DNA of 64,000 nucleotides. Origin: Vibrio cortegadensis (GTDB lineage Bacteria; Pseudomonadota; Gammaproteobacteria; Enterobacterales; Vibrionaceae). This document shows, one piece after another, positions 26,818 to 34,036 of the stretch. The stretch is taken from NCBI RefSeq assembly GCF_024347395.1, contig NZ_AP025472.1, forward strand, positions 558,001 through 622,000, given 5' to 3'. The position numbers and the translations under genes were made by a program. The notes under the pieces are model-generated. The model was not told where the DNA came from. It saw nothing but the letters and a program-made list of their open reading frames with translations, and ran no database searches. How positions within the stretch are numbered: the stretch's first letter is position 1; each line of letters begins with the position of its first letter.

Positions 26818-28005
26818 ATGGCGAGTTTTGAAGCAGCACTTGCTGAAATTAAACGCGGTGTAGAAGAGCTAATACCGGAAGAAGAACTAATTGCAAAGCT
26901 GAAAGAGGATCGTCCTCTTCGTATTAAGCTAGGTGCCGATCCAACTGCACCCGATATCCACCTTGGTCACACAGTTATTTTTAATAAACTGCGTCACTTT
27001 CAAGATCTCGGCCATGAAGTTACTTTCCTTATTGGTGATTTCACAGCAATGGTTGGAGACCCGTCAGGTAAAAATACGACGCGTCCACCACTTAGCCGTG
27101 AAGATGTATTGAGAAATGCTGAAACGTATAAAGAACAAGTATTTAAAATTCTCGATCCGGCACGTACTAAAATTCAGTTCAACTCTGAATGGTTATCTGA
27201 ATTAGGTGCTGAAGGTATGATCCGTTTAGCATCGAACCAAACCGTTGCTCGTATGCTTGAACGTGATGACTTTAAAAAGCGTTATGCTGGTGGTCAGCCA
27301 ATCGCTATTCATGAATTTATGTATCCTTTACTGCAAGGTTACGATTCTGTTGCGATGGAAACGGACGTTGAGCTTGGTGGTACCGATCAGAAGTTCAATC
27401 TACTGATGGGTCGTGAACTACAAAAAGCACACGGACAAAAGCCTCAAGCTGTATTGATGATGCCGCTATTGGTAGGTTTAGATGGCGTTAAGAAGATGTC
27501 TAAATCGGCACATAACTACATCGGCATTAGCGAAGCGCCAAGCGAAATGTTTGGTAAAATCATGTCTATTTCAGATGACTTGATGTGGAGCTACTACGAA
27601 CTCCTTTCTTTCCGCCCACTTGAAGAAGTTGCGGAATTGAAAGCAGGCGTTGATGCAGGTAAGAACCCACGTGATGTGAAAGTTCTATTGGCTAAAGAGA
27701 TCATCGCTCGTTTCCACTCAGAAGCCGATGCTGATGCAGCAGAGCAAGAGTTTGTGAACCGTTTCGCGAAGAATCAAATACCTGAAGATATGCCTGAGTT
27801 TGAATTCGAAGCAGGTATGCCAATTGCTAACGTATTAAAAGAGTCGGCTTTAGTGAACTCGACTTCAGATGCGATGCGTATGATCAAGCAAGGCGCAGCT
27901 AAGATTGATGGCGCTAAAATTGAAGATAATAAACTCGTTCCTGAAGTTGGAACGGCGGTTTACCAAGTTGGTAAGCGTAAATTTGCTCGTATTACGATCA
28001 AATAA
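26818..28005 (+). CDS. tyrS: tyrosyl-tRNA synthetase TyrS
   Basis: Class I synthetase that charges tRNA-Tyr. 395 residues from MASFEAALAEI. The HIGH motif is HLGH (48-51), the KMSKS motif is present literally (about 230), and a C-terminal S4-like RNA-binding domain starts near residue 335. GGGAG lies 9 bp before the chosen ATG; nine codons upstream are open but lack a ribosome site. This is the TyrRS-II (TyrZ-like) length class common in Vibrio. It is followed by its own terminator. Confidence 0.96.
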   Translation: MASFEAALAEIKRGVEELIPEEELIAKLKEDRPLRIKLGADPTAPDIHLGHTVIFNKLRHFQDLGHEVTFLIGDFTAMVGDPSGKNTTRPPLSREDVLRNAETYKEQVFKILDPARTKIQFNSEWLSELGAEGMIRLASNQTVARMLERDDFKKRYAGGQPIAIHEFMYPLLQGYDSVAMETDVELGGTDQKFNLLMGRELQKAHGQKPQAVLMMPLLVGLDGVKKMSKSAHNYIGISEAPSEMFGKIMSISDDLMWSYYELLSFRPLEEVAELKAGVDAGKNPRDVKVLLAKEIIARFHSEADADAAEQEFVNRFAKNQIPEDMPEFEFEAGMPIANVLKESALVNSTSDAMRMIKQGAAKIDGAKIEDNKLVPEVGTAVYQVGKRKFARITIK

Positions 28006-28035
28006 TAGTGGTTATCAATAGTAGAACGTAATTCA

Positions 28036-28063
28036 AAAAGGCATCGTGATGATGCCTTTTTTT
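28036..28063 (+). terminator. tyrS terminator
   Basis: GGCATC (28040-28045) / GATGCC (28051-28056), flanked by an A-run and a seven-U tail. Confidence 0.9.
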
Positions 28064-28143
28064 ATACTTAAAAAACGAAGTAAATGTGATGCTTTACTCA
28101 TCTAATTCATGGGCTTGGTTTGTTTTTTTTGTTAGAATACCGC

Positions 28144-28290
28144 CGCTGCCAGTAAGGCAGTATCTTTGGAGATTTTTATGAACCATACCGACCATCCTCC
28201 CAGTTGCTGGGTAAAAAGCGCTAAGGGAGCAAAATAACCCGTTTCGGTATCGGTGATCTTCACTCCTACCCAACGGTAGGGGACTATTCC
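28144..28290 (+). ncRNA. candidate structured leader RNA of the mgtE-type gene
   Basis: The 443 bp between tyrS and the transporter gene contain an ordered set of pairings. TGCC/GGCA forms at 28147-28159. A long-range stem pairs ATACCGA (28185-28191) with TCGGTAT (28244-28250). Inside it are two mutually exclusive stems: CCCAG/CTGGG (28199-28203 with 28207-28211) and CTCCC/GGGAG (28197-28201 with 28225-28229). A final 8-bp stem is CTCCTACC/GGTAGGGG (28263-28282). A small ORF spans the switchable part. I could not match it to the M-box or yybP-ykoY consensus. Exact ends are guesses. Confidence 0.5.
28178..28237 (+). CDS. 19-residue leader peptide ORF upstream of the mgtE-type gene
   Basis: The ATG has TTTGGAG 6 bp upstream, a strong ribosome site. 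The peptide is MNHTDHPPSCWVKSAKGAK. An early Asp-His-Pro-Pro run recalls the acidic/proline-rich MgtL leader peptide of enterobacteria, where such sequence makes ribosomes fall off at low Mg2+. The ORF covers the arms of the leader hairpins, so translating it would alter the fold. Coupling to the transporter gene 211 bp downstream is inference. Confidence 0.5.
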   Translation: MNHTDHPPSCWVKSAKGAK

Positions 28291-28448
28291 TGTCAAACTG
28301 AATGAGCATGACTCTATTGCTTATTTTTAATGACACTGTATCCAGTTTTCCCAATCTATTTTCTCTTATATGTACTTTTGTATAGGTATCTTGCAGTGCG
28401 CTTGAGCTATACAGATGGTCGTTACCAATGCCAATCGGGAGATTCGCC

Positions 28449-29294
28449 ATGACGGTAATGAACAACATTTTTCAACACCACAATACTCATTTTTCGAATG
28501 CGGAGATCAGCGCTGCGACGAATGCGTTTTTACAATATGAACAGTCACACCAGATCCACTTATTGACGGTGATGTCGATTGAAGAAGCCGTGGGGGTTTT
28601 GAATCACTGCACGGTTGGGTATGTGCAGGAGTTACTCTCACTGTTAGAGCTGGAAGGTTATGACAAACGAGCGCGTCATTATGCTCACCAATTGGGTTTC
28701 ATTCGTTCAGAAGCGGAGACCACTCAGGGGTATTTGGCGACGAGTGTGCTGGAGCACGTTAAACAGCGAGTCGGTTGGATCGTTATTCTGGCTTTGTTCG
28801 GTATCATCTCTGGGCTGATTATCGCTCAGTATGAAAACACATTAAGCCAATTGATGTTGCTCGCGATTTATATGCCAGTTATCGCTGCCGCCGGTGGTAA
28901 TACTGGCACGCAAGCGGCGACATTGGTGATACGGGCGTTAGCGACTGGAGATCTTAAGAAAAGGCAGTGGATATCTGTTCTTTGGAAAGAGAGCCGGGTA
29001 GCGATATGCCTAGCGATTGCGATTTCAGCAGTGATGATGGGGCGCATACTATTATTTGGCGATGCTCAATCAACAGGGGGATTTGATATCCATTTGATTG
29101 CTTTTGCTATTGCAGTCGCTCTGTTTATCCAAGTGACGATATCAACGACCTTAGGAGGGCTATTGCCAATATTAGCCAGAGTCATCAAGCTTGATCCTGC
29201 GGTCCTAGTTAGCCCTGTACTTGCCTCGATCGTTGATATTTCAGGTATGTGGATCTACTTTACCGTGGTGAATTACTTTTTAGGTTTAGCCTGA
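28449..29294 (+). CDS. short MgtE/SLC41-type divalent cation transporter
   Basis: Probable Mg2+ (or other divalent metal) channel in the inner membrane. 281 residues: a soluble helical part (about 1-95, with SIEEAVGVLNHCTVGYVQELL) then five membrane helices with both family signatures, PVIAAAGGNTGTQA and TLGGLLPILARVIKLDPAV followed by VDISGMWIYF. Full-length MgtE is about 450 residues because of an N domain plus two CBS domains; the CBS pair that gates MgtE by Mg2+ is missing here. Start chosen at 28449 for GGGAG 7 bp upstream. Its end overlaps the convergent dacB end by 22 bp. As I recall, V. cholerae has dacB directly after tyrS, so this gene may be an insertion. Confidence 0.85.
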   Translation: MTVMNNIFQHHNTHFSNAEISAATNAFLQYEQSHQIHLLTVMSIEEAVGVLNHCTVGYVQELLSLLELEGYDKRARHYAHQLGFIRSEAETTQGYLATSVLEHVKQRVGWIVILALFGIISGLIIAQYENTLSQLMLLAIYMPVIAAAGGNTGTQAATLVIRALATGDLKKRQWISVLWKESRVAICLAIAISAVMMGRILLFGDAQSTGGFDIHLIAFAIAVALFIQVTISTTLGGLLPILARVIKLDPAVLVSPVLASIVDISGMWIYFTVVNYFLGLA

Positions 29295-30688
29295 CTTGCT
29301 TTTAAAACATCACGATAAAATTCTTGTTCGAATAATGTGATAGGAGCGGTGACTGGTTTGCCATCGCCGCTCTTACTTGGGAAGTAGTCACTCACAAATT
29401 GAATAAACATCGTTTCAGGTTGACCATTTTTATTTAAACCGTATCCCGCCATATTGTAAGTACCGTATAAAGAACCACTTTTAGCGATAAGTTGATCTGA
29501 AATTGGGTTTTTTCTCATGCTAGAGCGATATTTCAAGGTTCCATTCTTTCCAGCGACAGGCATCAGTTTTATCAAGTTAAGTTGCTGATCATTTTCCCAG
29601 ATATAGTGCAGAACATGAGACATGTCTGATGCGGTTATGCGGTTATTTCTTGATAACCCAGAACCATCAACCAGTTGTGCATCTGTTAAGTCTATACCCG
29701 CTTTTGCAAACAGTATTTGCTTGATCGCTTGTGTGCCATTACCAAAACTGCCCGGTTGGACAAAAAAGTGCGCACCTAGCGTTTTTGTTAAATTGTCTGC
29801 GATTAAGTTATTCGATTTTTTTAGCATGATATCGAGTAACTGTGGGAGCTTTTCTGAACGGTGCTCAGCGATGAATTCACTCGAACCTTTATTCGCAGGA
29901 GCGCCAATGAAAATATCTCCGCTGATTGTCATGTTTAATTCATGCAAAATCTGAGTGATTAAAGCTTGTGTATAGAGTTCGGGTTGCTGAAGAGCAAATT
30001 TCAAAGGCAGAGGCTTTGTACGCGACACTAAGCAGCCGGAAAGTGCATAACGATTATTGTCGAAGGTTTGCAGTTCCAAATCACACTGCGTCGCATTTTG
30101 TCCTGCTTTAGATACCGTGGTGGCATTTGAAGAAACGGTGATCGGTTGATGTTGTGGGACGTGAACGCGCGTTGAGCCATTAGTTTGAGTATAGATTGAT
30201 GCCTGAATACAGTTGCCATCGAGAGTAATTGCGGTAGATGGTGCACTGTAGCAGACTCCTAAAATATCCCAAGGCCAGCCTACCGCACGCGGGTATCCAG
30301 TAAATGCTGAATTATCTAACCAGAGGTTACCGTCTATCGAATGAGTCCCCATCTGCTTTAGCCGGATGAATAACTGCTTTAGATGAGCTCTTGTGAGTGT
30401 TGGATCACCAGAGAAGCGAATAATCAGATCTCGGCCGCTTCTTTCAAGAGTGGTCGGAAAATAGAAATCATCACCTAGCTCTAACTTGGTCGCGAGAGCC
30501 GTTAATAGTTTTAAAGTGCTGGCTGGAGGATAGAGTGAAGATGAGTCTTGCTTTATGACTGCGTTATCTGAAGACAATGATTGAATGATTAAACTGCTAC
30601 GGCTGCCATTTGGCAAATGAGAAGTAGGTGAATATGCGAGAGAGAATTGAGAAAACAGTAAACAACAAACAAGCAATAGCGAACGCAT
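29273..30688 (-). CDS. dacB: D-alanyl-D-alanine carboxypeptidase/endopeptidase PBP4 (DacB)
   Basis: Periplasmic class C penicillin-binding protein that trims peptidoglycan peptides. 471 residues with a signal peptide (LLLVCCLLFSQFSLA). Active-site motifs: Ser57-x-x-Lys60 (STLK), SNN in KKSNNLIADNL, and KSG in LIAKSGSLYGT in place of KTG. A domain inserted between motifs 1 and 2 is typical. 471 residues matches the E. coli PBP4 class. Convergent with the cation-transporter gene, sharing 22 bp at the 3' ends. Confidence 0.93.
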   Translation of the reverse strand: MRSLLLVCCLLFSQFSLAYSPTSHLPNGSRSSLIIQSLSSDNAVIKQDSSSLYPPASTLKLLTALATKLELGDDFYFPTTLERSGRDLIIRFSGDPTLTRAHLKQLFIRLKQMGTHSIDGNLWLDNSAFTGYPRAVGWPWDILGVCYSAPSTAITLDGNCIQASIYTQTNGSTRVHVPQHQPITVSSNATTVSKAGQNATQCDLELQTFDNNRYALSGCLVSRTKPLPLKFALQQPELYTQALITQILHELNMTISGDIFIGAPANKGSSEFIAEHRSEKLPQLLDIMLKKSNNLIADNLTKTLGAHFFVQPGSFGNGTQAIKQILFAKAGIDLTDAQLVDGSGLSRNNRITASDMSHVLHYIWENDQQLNLIKLMPVAGKNGTLKYRSSMRKNPISDQLIAKSGSLYGTYNMAGYGLNKNGQPETMFIQFVSDYFPSKSGDGKPVTAPITLFEQEFYRDVLKASQAKPKK

Positions 30689-30732
30689 AATAAAAACTTC
30701 TAGAAAAGGAGTAGTTATGAGTATACATACAT

Positions 30733-30762
30733 AAAAAAACGCCTGCTAGAGAGCAGGCGTTT
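30733..30762 (-). terminator. porin gene terminator
   Basis: AAACGCCTGCT (30737-30747) / AGCAGGCGTTT (30752-30762) with a short loop, followed by Us on the minus strand. It lies 44 bp after the porin stop. Confidence 0.9.
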
Positions 30763-30805
30763 AAATTCATTTTGTATCTGAGACTAATTTAGAATCAGGT
30801 TAGAC

Positions 30806-31831
30806 TTAGAAGTCGTAACGTAGACCTAAAGCTAGTTCATCTTCAGCATCCATAGATGTTGCAGAACCGTTACCAGCACCAACTTCACCTAGCTTGTCGC
30901 CTTTAGAGATTAGGTTGAAGTTGTAAGATACGTAGCCACGGAAGTTAGGCTTGAAGAAGTAAGTTGCATCTACAGCAATGTTATCTGCTGATGTTTCGCC
31001 ATCAGTTTCTGCATTGTTGTAAGTAGAAGAGAATACAGTTTGACCCATAGTGTAAGCTGCTGCTAGCTCGTAACCTGTGTAGTCTGCATCTTTCTTGTCT
31101 TTTTCACCGTCAGTGAATACACCAGCGAAGTATAGATCACCCATTGTGTAAGATGCTGCTAGCATGTATTCGTTTTGGTCTGCTTGGTCCGCGTAACCAC
31201 CACCAAGTGCTAGGCCAGTTTCGCCGATAGTGTAGATACCAGATAGAGAGTAACCATCTTCACCGTTGTCGCCGTATTCGCCAGGGTTAGTTGTTGTGCC
31301 TTCAACACGGTCAGCAAAACGGTAGCTTGCTTTAACATCTAGAGCGTTGAAAGAACCTTTGTACGAGATCATGTTGTCTGTACGGTCAGCAGCCGCAAGT
31401 TTGTCTGCTGCAGAGTTACCGTGGTAAGCCATGATATCAGTGAAATCTGTGATTACACCAAGAGCACCGTCGTTTTTACCGTAAGTTACTTCACCAAATT
31501 CACCACCGATACCAGCGTAAGCGTAACGGTTATCTAGGCTATCAACAGAAACGTCATTACCATTAGTGTCTGTTACTGTTGCTGGGTCAGTTACGAATTC
31601 ACCTTCGTAGAAACCAACGCCGTATAGGCCATCTTGGATTTCAACTTTACCTAGGAAGTTAAGACGAACACGTGATTTGTCTTCAACTTTGCCATCTTTC
31701 ATAGATAGACGAGCTTCAGCACGGCCACCCATTTCTAGAGAAGTACCATCTTGATTGTAGAGTTCAGATGCGTTTGCGCCAGTAGCGATTGCAGCAGCAG
31801 CTACAGAAAGTGCAATTAATGTCTTTTTCAT
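30806..31831 (-). CDS. ompU: OmpU-like major outer-membrane porin
   Basis: Trimeric general porin, 341 residues. The signal peptide is MKKTLIALSVAAAAIATGANA, then SELYNQDGTSLEMGGRAEARLS, the usual OmpU/Gram-negative porin start. Alternating beta strands rich in acidic loops follow, ending ...GLRYDF with the C-terminal Phe needed for BAM-dependent insertion. Position between dacB and greA matches ompU in V. cholerae, where ToxR activates it. Codon use is highly biased to preferred codons, as expected for an abundant protein. It could be another OmpU/OmpT-type porin, but context favours OmpU. Confidence 0.85.
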   Translation of the reverse strand: MKKTLIALSVAAAAIATGANASELYNQDGTSLEMGGRAEARLSMKDGKVEDKSRVRLNFLGKVEIQDGLYGVGFYEGEFVTDPATVTDTNGNDVSVDSLDNRYAYAGIGGEFGEVTYGKNDGALGVITDFTDIMAYHGNSAADKLAAADRTDNMISYKGSFNALDVKASYRFADRVEGTTTNPGEYGDNGEDGYSLSGIYTIGETGLALGGGYADQADQNEYMLAASYTMGDLYFAGVFTDGEKDKKDADYTGYELAAAYTMGQTVFSSTYNNAETDGETSADNIAVDATYFFKPNFRGYVSYNFNLISKGDKLGEVGAGNGSATSMDAEDELALGLRYDF

Positions 31832-32271
31832 TGTTATAAGTCCTAAATTTACTGTCCATAAATTATGCGAGAGGAAGTTCCCGCTCGAGTACTCTCTATT
31901 TGCTTAAATCTGATTCGCTATATCTGCGATGTACGAAGCAAGCTCAAGTAATCTGTGGTTACTTTTTACCCCTAAAGTTCATCAGCTCGTTAGTAAAATG
32001 ATATAAATGAAAGTTATGAACACTGTTTTATTGCTTTTCTATATTCGTAAGCTGTTGTTTTATATTGTTTATGTCGAATGTTATTTTGGCGGGGATTTGC
32101 GTTTTTTTTAGCTTTTTTTATATTGGTATGCCCAATTTCTATCGATTTAGCTATTTTTGATAGCCACGAAAAATTAATTCCTGTGAGTCGAATGGTAGTT
32201 TCATGCTTGGAAAAATTAATTAAGATGATTTAGCTCTTGAGTTTGTTTAAACTAATAGCATGTTAGTTAAT
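31832..32271 (-). promoter_or_regulatory. AT-rich promoter region of the porin gene
   Basis: This stretch has no ORF worth calling. The porin start has AGGA 9 bp upstream. The DNA between about 32020 and 32130 is strongly AT-rich with T-runs, the kind of sequence bound by H-NS and ToxR, but I could not find a clean ToxR direct repeat. The right-hand end must hold the greA promoter. Confidence 0.45.
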
Positions 32272-32306
32272 CCCTACTTTAGCTGTTGTGCTAAGAGGGT
32301 TTTTTT
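32272..32306 (+). terminator. attenuator-like terminator in the greA leader
   Basis: CCCT (32272-32275) and TTAGC (32279-32283) pair with GCTAA (32290-32294) and AGGG (32296-32299), followed at once by seven Us (32300-32306). It ends 34 bp before the greA ATG. A terminator upstream of greA in E. coli gives rise to the GraL small RNA; this looks like the Vibrio counterpart. Confidence 0.65.
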
Positions 32307-32339
32307 GTCCAAAGAAAACTTTGGCATAGAGGTTACGTA

Positions 32340-32813
32340 ATGGAAAAGGTTCCAATGACCCTTCGTGGTGAAAGTAAACTGCGAGAAGAATTAGAAAGAT
32401 TGTTGAAGCTGCGTCCTATTATTTCAGCTGCAATTGGCGAAGCTCGTGAGCTTGGCGATTTAAAGGAGAATGCTGAATATCATGCTGCTCGTGAAGAGCA
32501 AGGTATCTGTGAAGCTCAAATTCGTGATATTGAATATAAGCTATCTGTTGCTCAGATCATTGATGTGACTAAAATGGAAAATACCGGAAAAATTATTTTT
32601 GGTACTACCGTTACTTTGATCGATGTTGATACCGACGCAGAAGTGAAATATCAAATTGTTTCTGAAGATGAAGCGGATATTAAATCTGGCAGAATTTCTG
32701 TTAAATCACCAATTGCACGCGGATTAGTGGGCAAAATGGAGGGGGATGAAGTGATTATCTCGACTCCTGGTGGCGATAAAGACTTTGAAATTGATAAAGT
32801 AGAATATATTTAA
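32340..32813 (+). CDS. greA: transcript cleavage factor GreA
   Basis: Rescues backtracked RNA polymerase by stimulating transcript cleavage through the secondary channel. 157 residues: an N-terminal antiparallel coiled coil (about 1-75) whose tip has the acidic DLKENAEY motif that reaches the catalytic Mg2+, then a C-terminal FKBP-like domain. MEKVPMTLRGESKLREEL is the standard start. Expression is probably set partly by the attenuator in its leader. It converges with yhbY across a shared terminator. Confidence 0.96.
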   Translation: MEKVPMTLRGESKLREELERLLKLRPIISAAIGEARELGDLKENAEYHAAREEQGICEAQIRDIEYKLSVAQIIDVTKMENTGKIIFGTTVTLIDVDTDAEVKYQIVSEDEADIKSGRISVKSPIARGLVGKMEGDEVIISTPGGDKDFEIDKVEYI

Positions 32814-32837
32814 TTTTCAATTTTAGCGTTGAAAACT

Positions 32838-32862
32838 AAAAAGGCCGCAATGCGGCCTTTTT
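32838..32862. terminator. bidirectional terminator between greA and yhbY
   Basis: AAAAAGGCCGCA / TGCGGCCTTTTT nearly perfect palindrome centred at 32850, with A/U runs on both sides, serving both convergent genes. Confidence 0.9.
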
Positions 32863-32898
32863 CTATTTCGTAACAAAGTTTGCAATTAATGCGAACTG

Positions 32899-33195
32899 TT
32901 ATTTACGAGGGATCTCGATTTTACGCTCAGGTGTCTGGCGGAATAGTACTAATGTTTTACCAATAGTTTGTACTTTTTCTGCGCTTGTTTCACGAACAAT
33001 AGCGTCAATAATCAATTGCTTAGTTTCGCGATCTTCTGATGCGACTTTGATTTTGATCAGTTCATGGTGATTCAGAGCAAGATCGATTTCCGCTAGAACA
33101 GCCTCAGTTAGTCCATTTGCGCCCATTAGCACAACAGGTTTTAAACTGTGAGCTAGGCCTTTTAGGTGCTGCTTTTGTTTGGTGCTTAGGTTCAT
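32899..33195 (-). CDS. yhbY: ribosome assembly RNA-binding protein YhbY
   Basis: Small CRM-domain (CRS1-YhbY) protein that associates with pre-50S ribosomal subunits. 98 residues, the family's full length. The CRM GxxG loop is MGANGLTEAV, and the flanking KPVVLMGANG and HELIKIKV segments are characteristic. Divergent from rlmE, as in E. coli, linking two ribosome-assembly genes at one promoter region. Confidence 0.94.
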   Translation of the reverse strand: MNLSTKQKQHLKGLAHSLKPVVLMGANGLTEAVLAEIDLALNHHELIKIKVASEDRETKQLIIDAIVRETSAEKVQTIGKTLVLFRQTPERKIEIPRK

Positions 33196-33308
33196 TATGC
33201 GGCCAATTTTCTTTATTATAAGGGTTGAAAAAACCTATTTTAGCGCCATCTAATCCCGAAGACTATAATTTATTAGGCATTGATGTCGACCAACGAGTTA
33301 GGAATCTA

Positions 33309-33938
33309 ATGAGTAAACAGAAACACTCGGCCAGTTCAGGCCGCTGGTTGAAAGAACATTTTGATGATAAGTATGTGAATGAAGCCAAAAAAAGAGGCTA
33401 TCGTTCACGTGCAATTTTCAAAATTGAAGAGATTCAGAATAAAGATAAATTGCTGAAACCAGGTATGACAGTGGTGGATTTAGGTGCTGCACCTGGAGGT
33501 TGGTCACAATATGCAACAGAAATTGTTGGCGAGGAAGGACAAGTCATTGCTTGTGATATTCTCCCAATGGATTCTATTGCGGGAGTGGCTTTTCTGCAAG
33601 GTGATTTCCGTGAAGATGCGGTATTAGAGGCCTTGCTAGAAAGAATTCAGCCTGACATGGTAGATGTTGTGATGTCTGATATGGCTCCGAACATGGCTGG
33701 AAATCTTTCGGTAGATCAGCCAAGAGGTATGTATTTGGTTGAATTAGCGTTGGATATGTGTCGACAAGTTCTAGCCCCAAATGGTAGCTTTGTAGTTAAA
33801 GTATTCCAAGGTGAAGGATTTGATCAGTACACCAAGGAAATACGCAATATGTTCAAAGCAGTTAAAATAAGAAAACCAGATTCTTCGAGAGCTCGCTCCC
33901 GTGAAGTCTATATCGTAGCCACTGGTTACAAAGGTTAA
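33309..33938 (+). CDS. rlmE: 23S rRNA 2'-O-ribose U2552 methyltransferase RlmE (FtsJ/RrmJ)
   Basis: Methylates U2552 in the A-site loop of 23S rRNA during late 50S assembly. 209 residues from MSKQKHSASSGRW, identical in length to E. coli. The SAM site is VVDLGAAPGGWSQ. The K-D-K-E catalytic set is visible in RAIFKIEE, MSDMAPNMAG, VKVFQGEG and RSREVYIVA. The frame is open 28 codons further upstream, across the yhbY promoter area, but AGGA precedes the chosen ATG by 6 bp. ftsH follows 98 bp later. Confidence 0.95.
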   Translation: MSKQKHSASSGRWLKEHFDDKYVNEAKKRGYRSRAIFKIEEIQNKDKLLKPGMTVVDLGAAPGGWSQYATEIVGEEGQVIACDILPMDSIAGVAFLQGDFREDAVLEALLERIQPDMVDVVMSDMAPNMAGNLSVDQPRGMYLVELALDMCRQVLAPNGSFVVKVFQGEGFDQYTKEIRNMFKAVKIRKPDSSRARSREVYIVATGYKG

Positions 33939-34036
33939 CGATTTGCTTGCAAAAGCAAAACTTAACACTATAGCTACAGGTTACAAACTGTAGTACCCTA
34001 CCTTTAATTACAATTAGTTATCGCGAGGCTTACACC

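Noticed and set aside
28302..28385. Second possible upstream ORF (27 codons) in the mgtE leader
   Set aside because: No Shine-Dalgarno sequence before its ATG, and the product is only a hydrophobic stretch with no clear coding signal.
28140..28448. M-box or yybP-ykoY riboswitch upstream of the mgtE-type gene
   Set aside because: I compared the conserved strings I remember for both families and found no convincing match; the fold is reported only as a candidate leader.
28094..28468. 124-codon minus-strand open frame over the mgtE leader
   Set aside because: The product has no domain, there is no good ribosome site, and the same DNA is better explained as a plus-strand leader with paired arms and a small ORF.
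31832..32271. ToxR direct repeats upstream of the porin gene
   Set aside because: AT-rich tracts are present but no pair of TNAAA-type repeats at the right spacing was clear.
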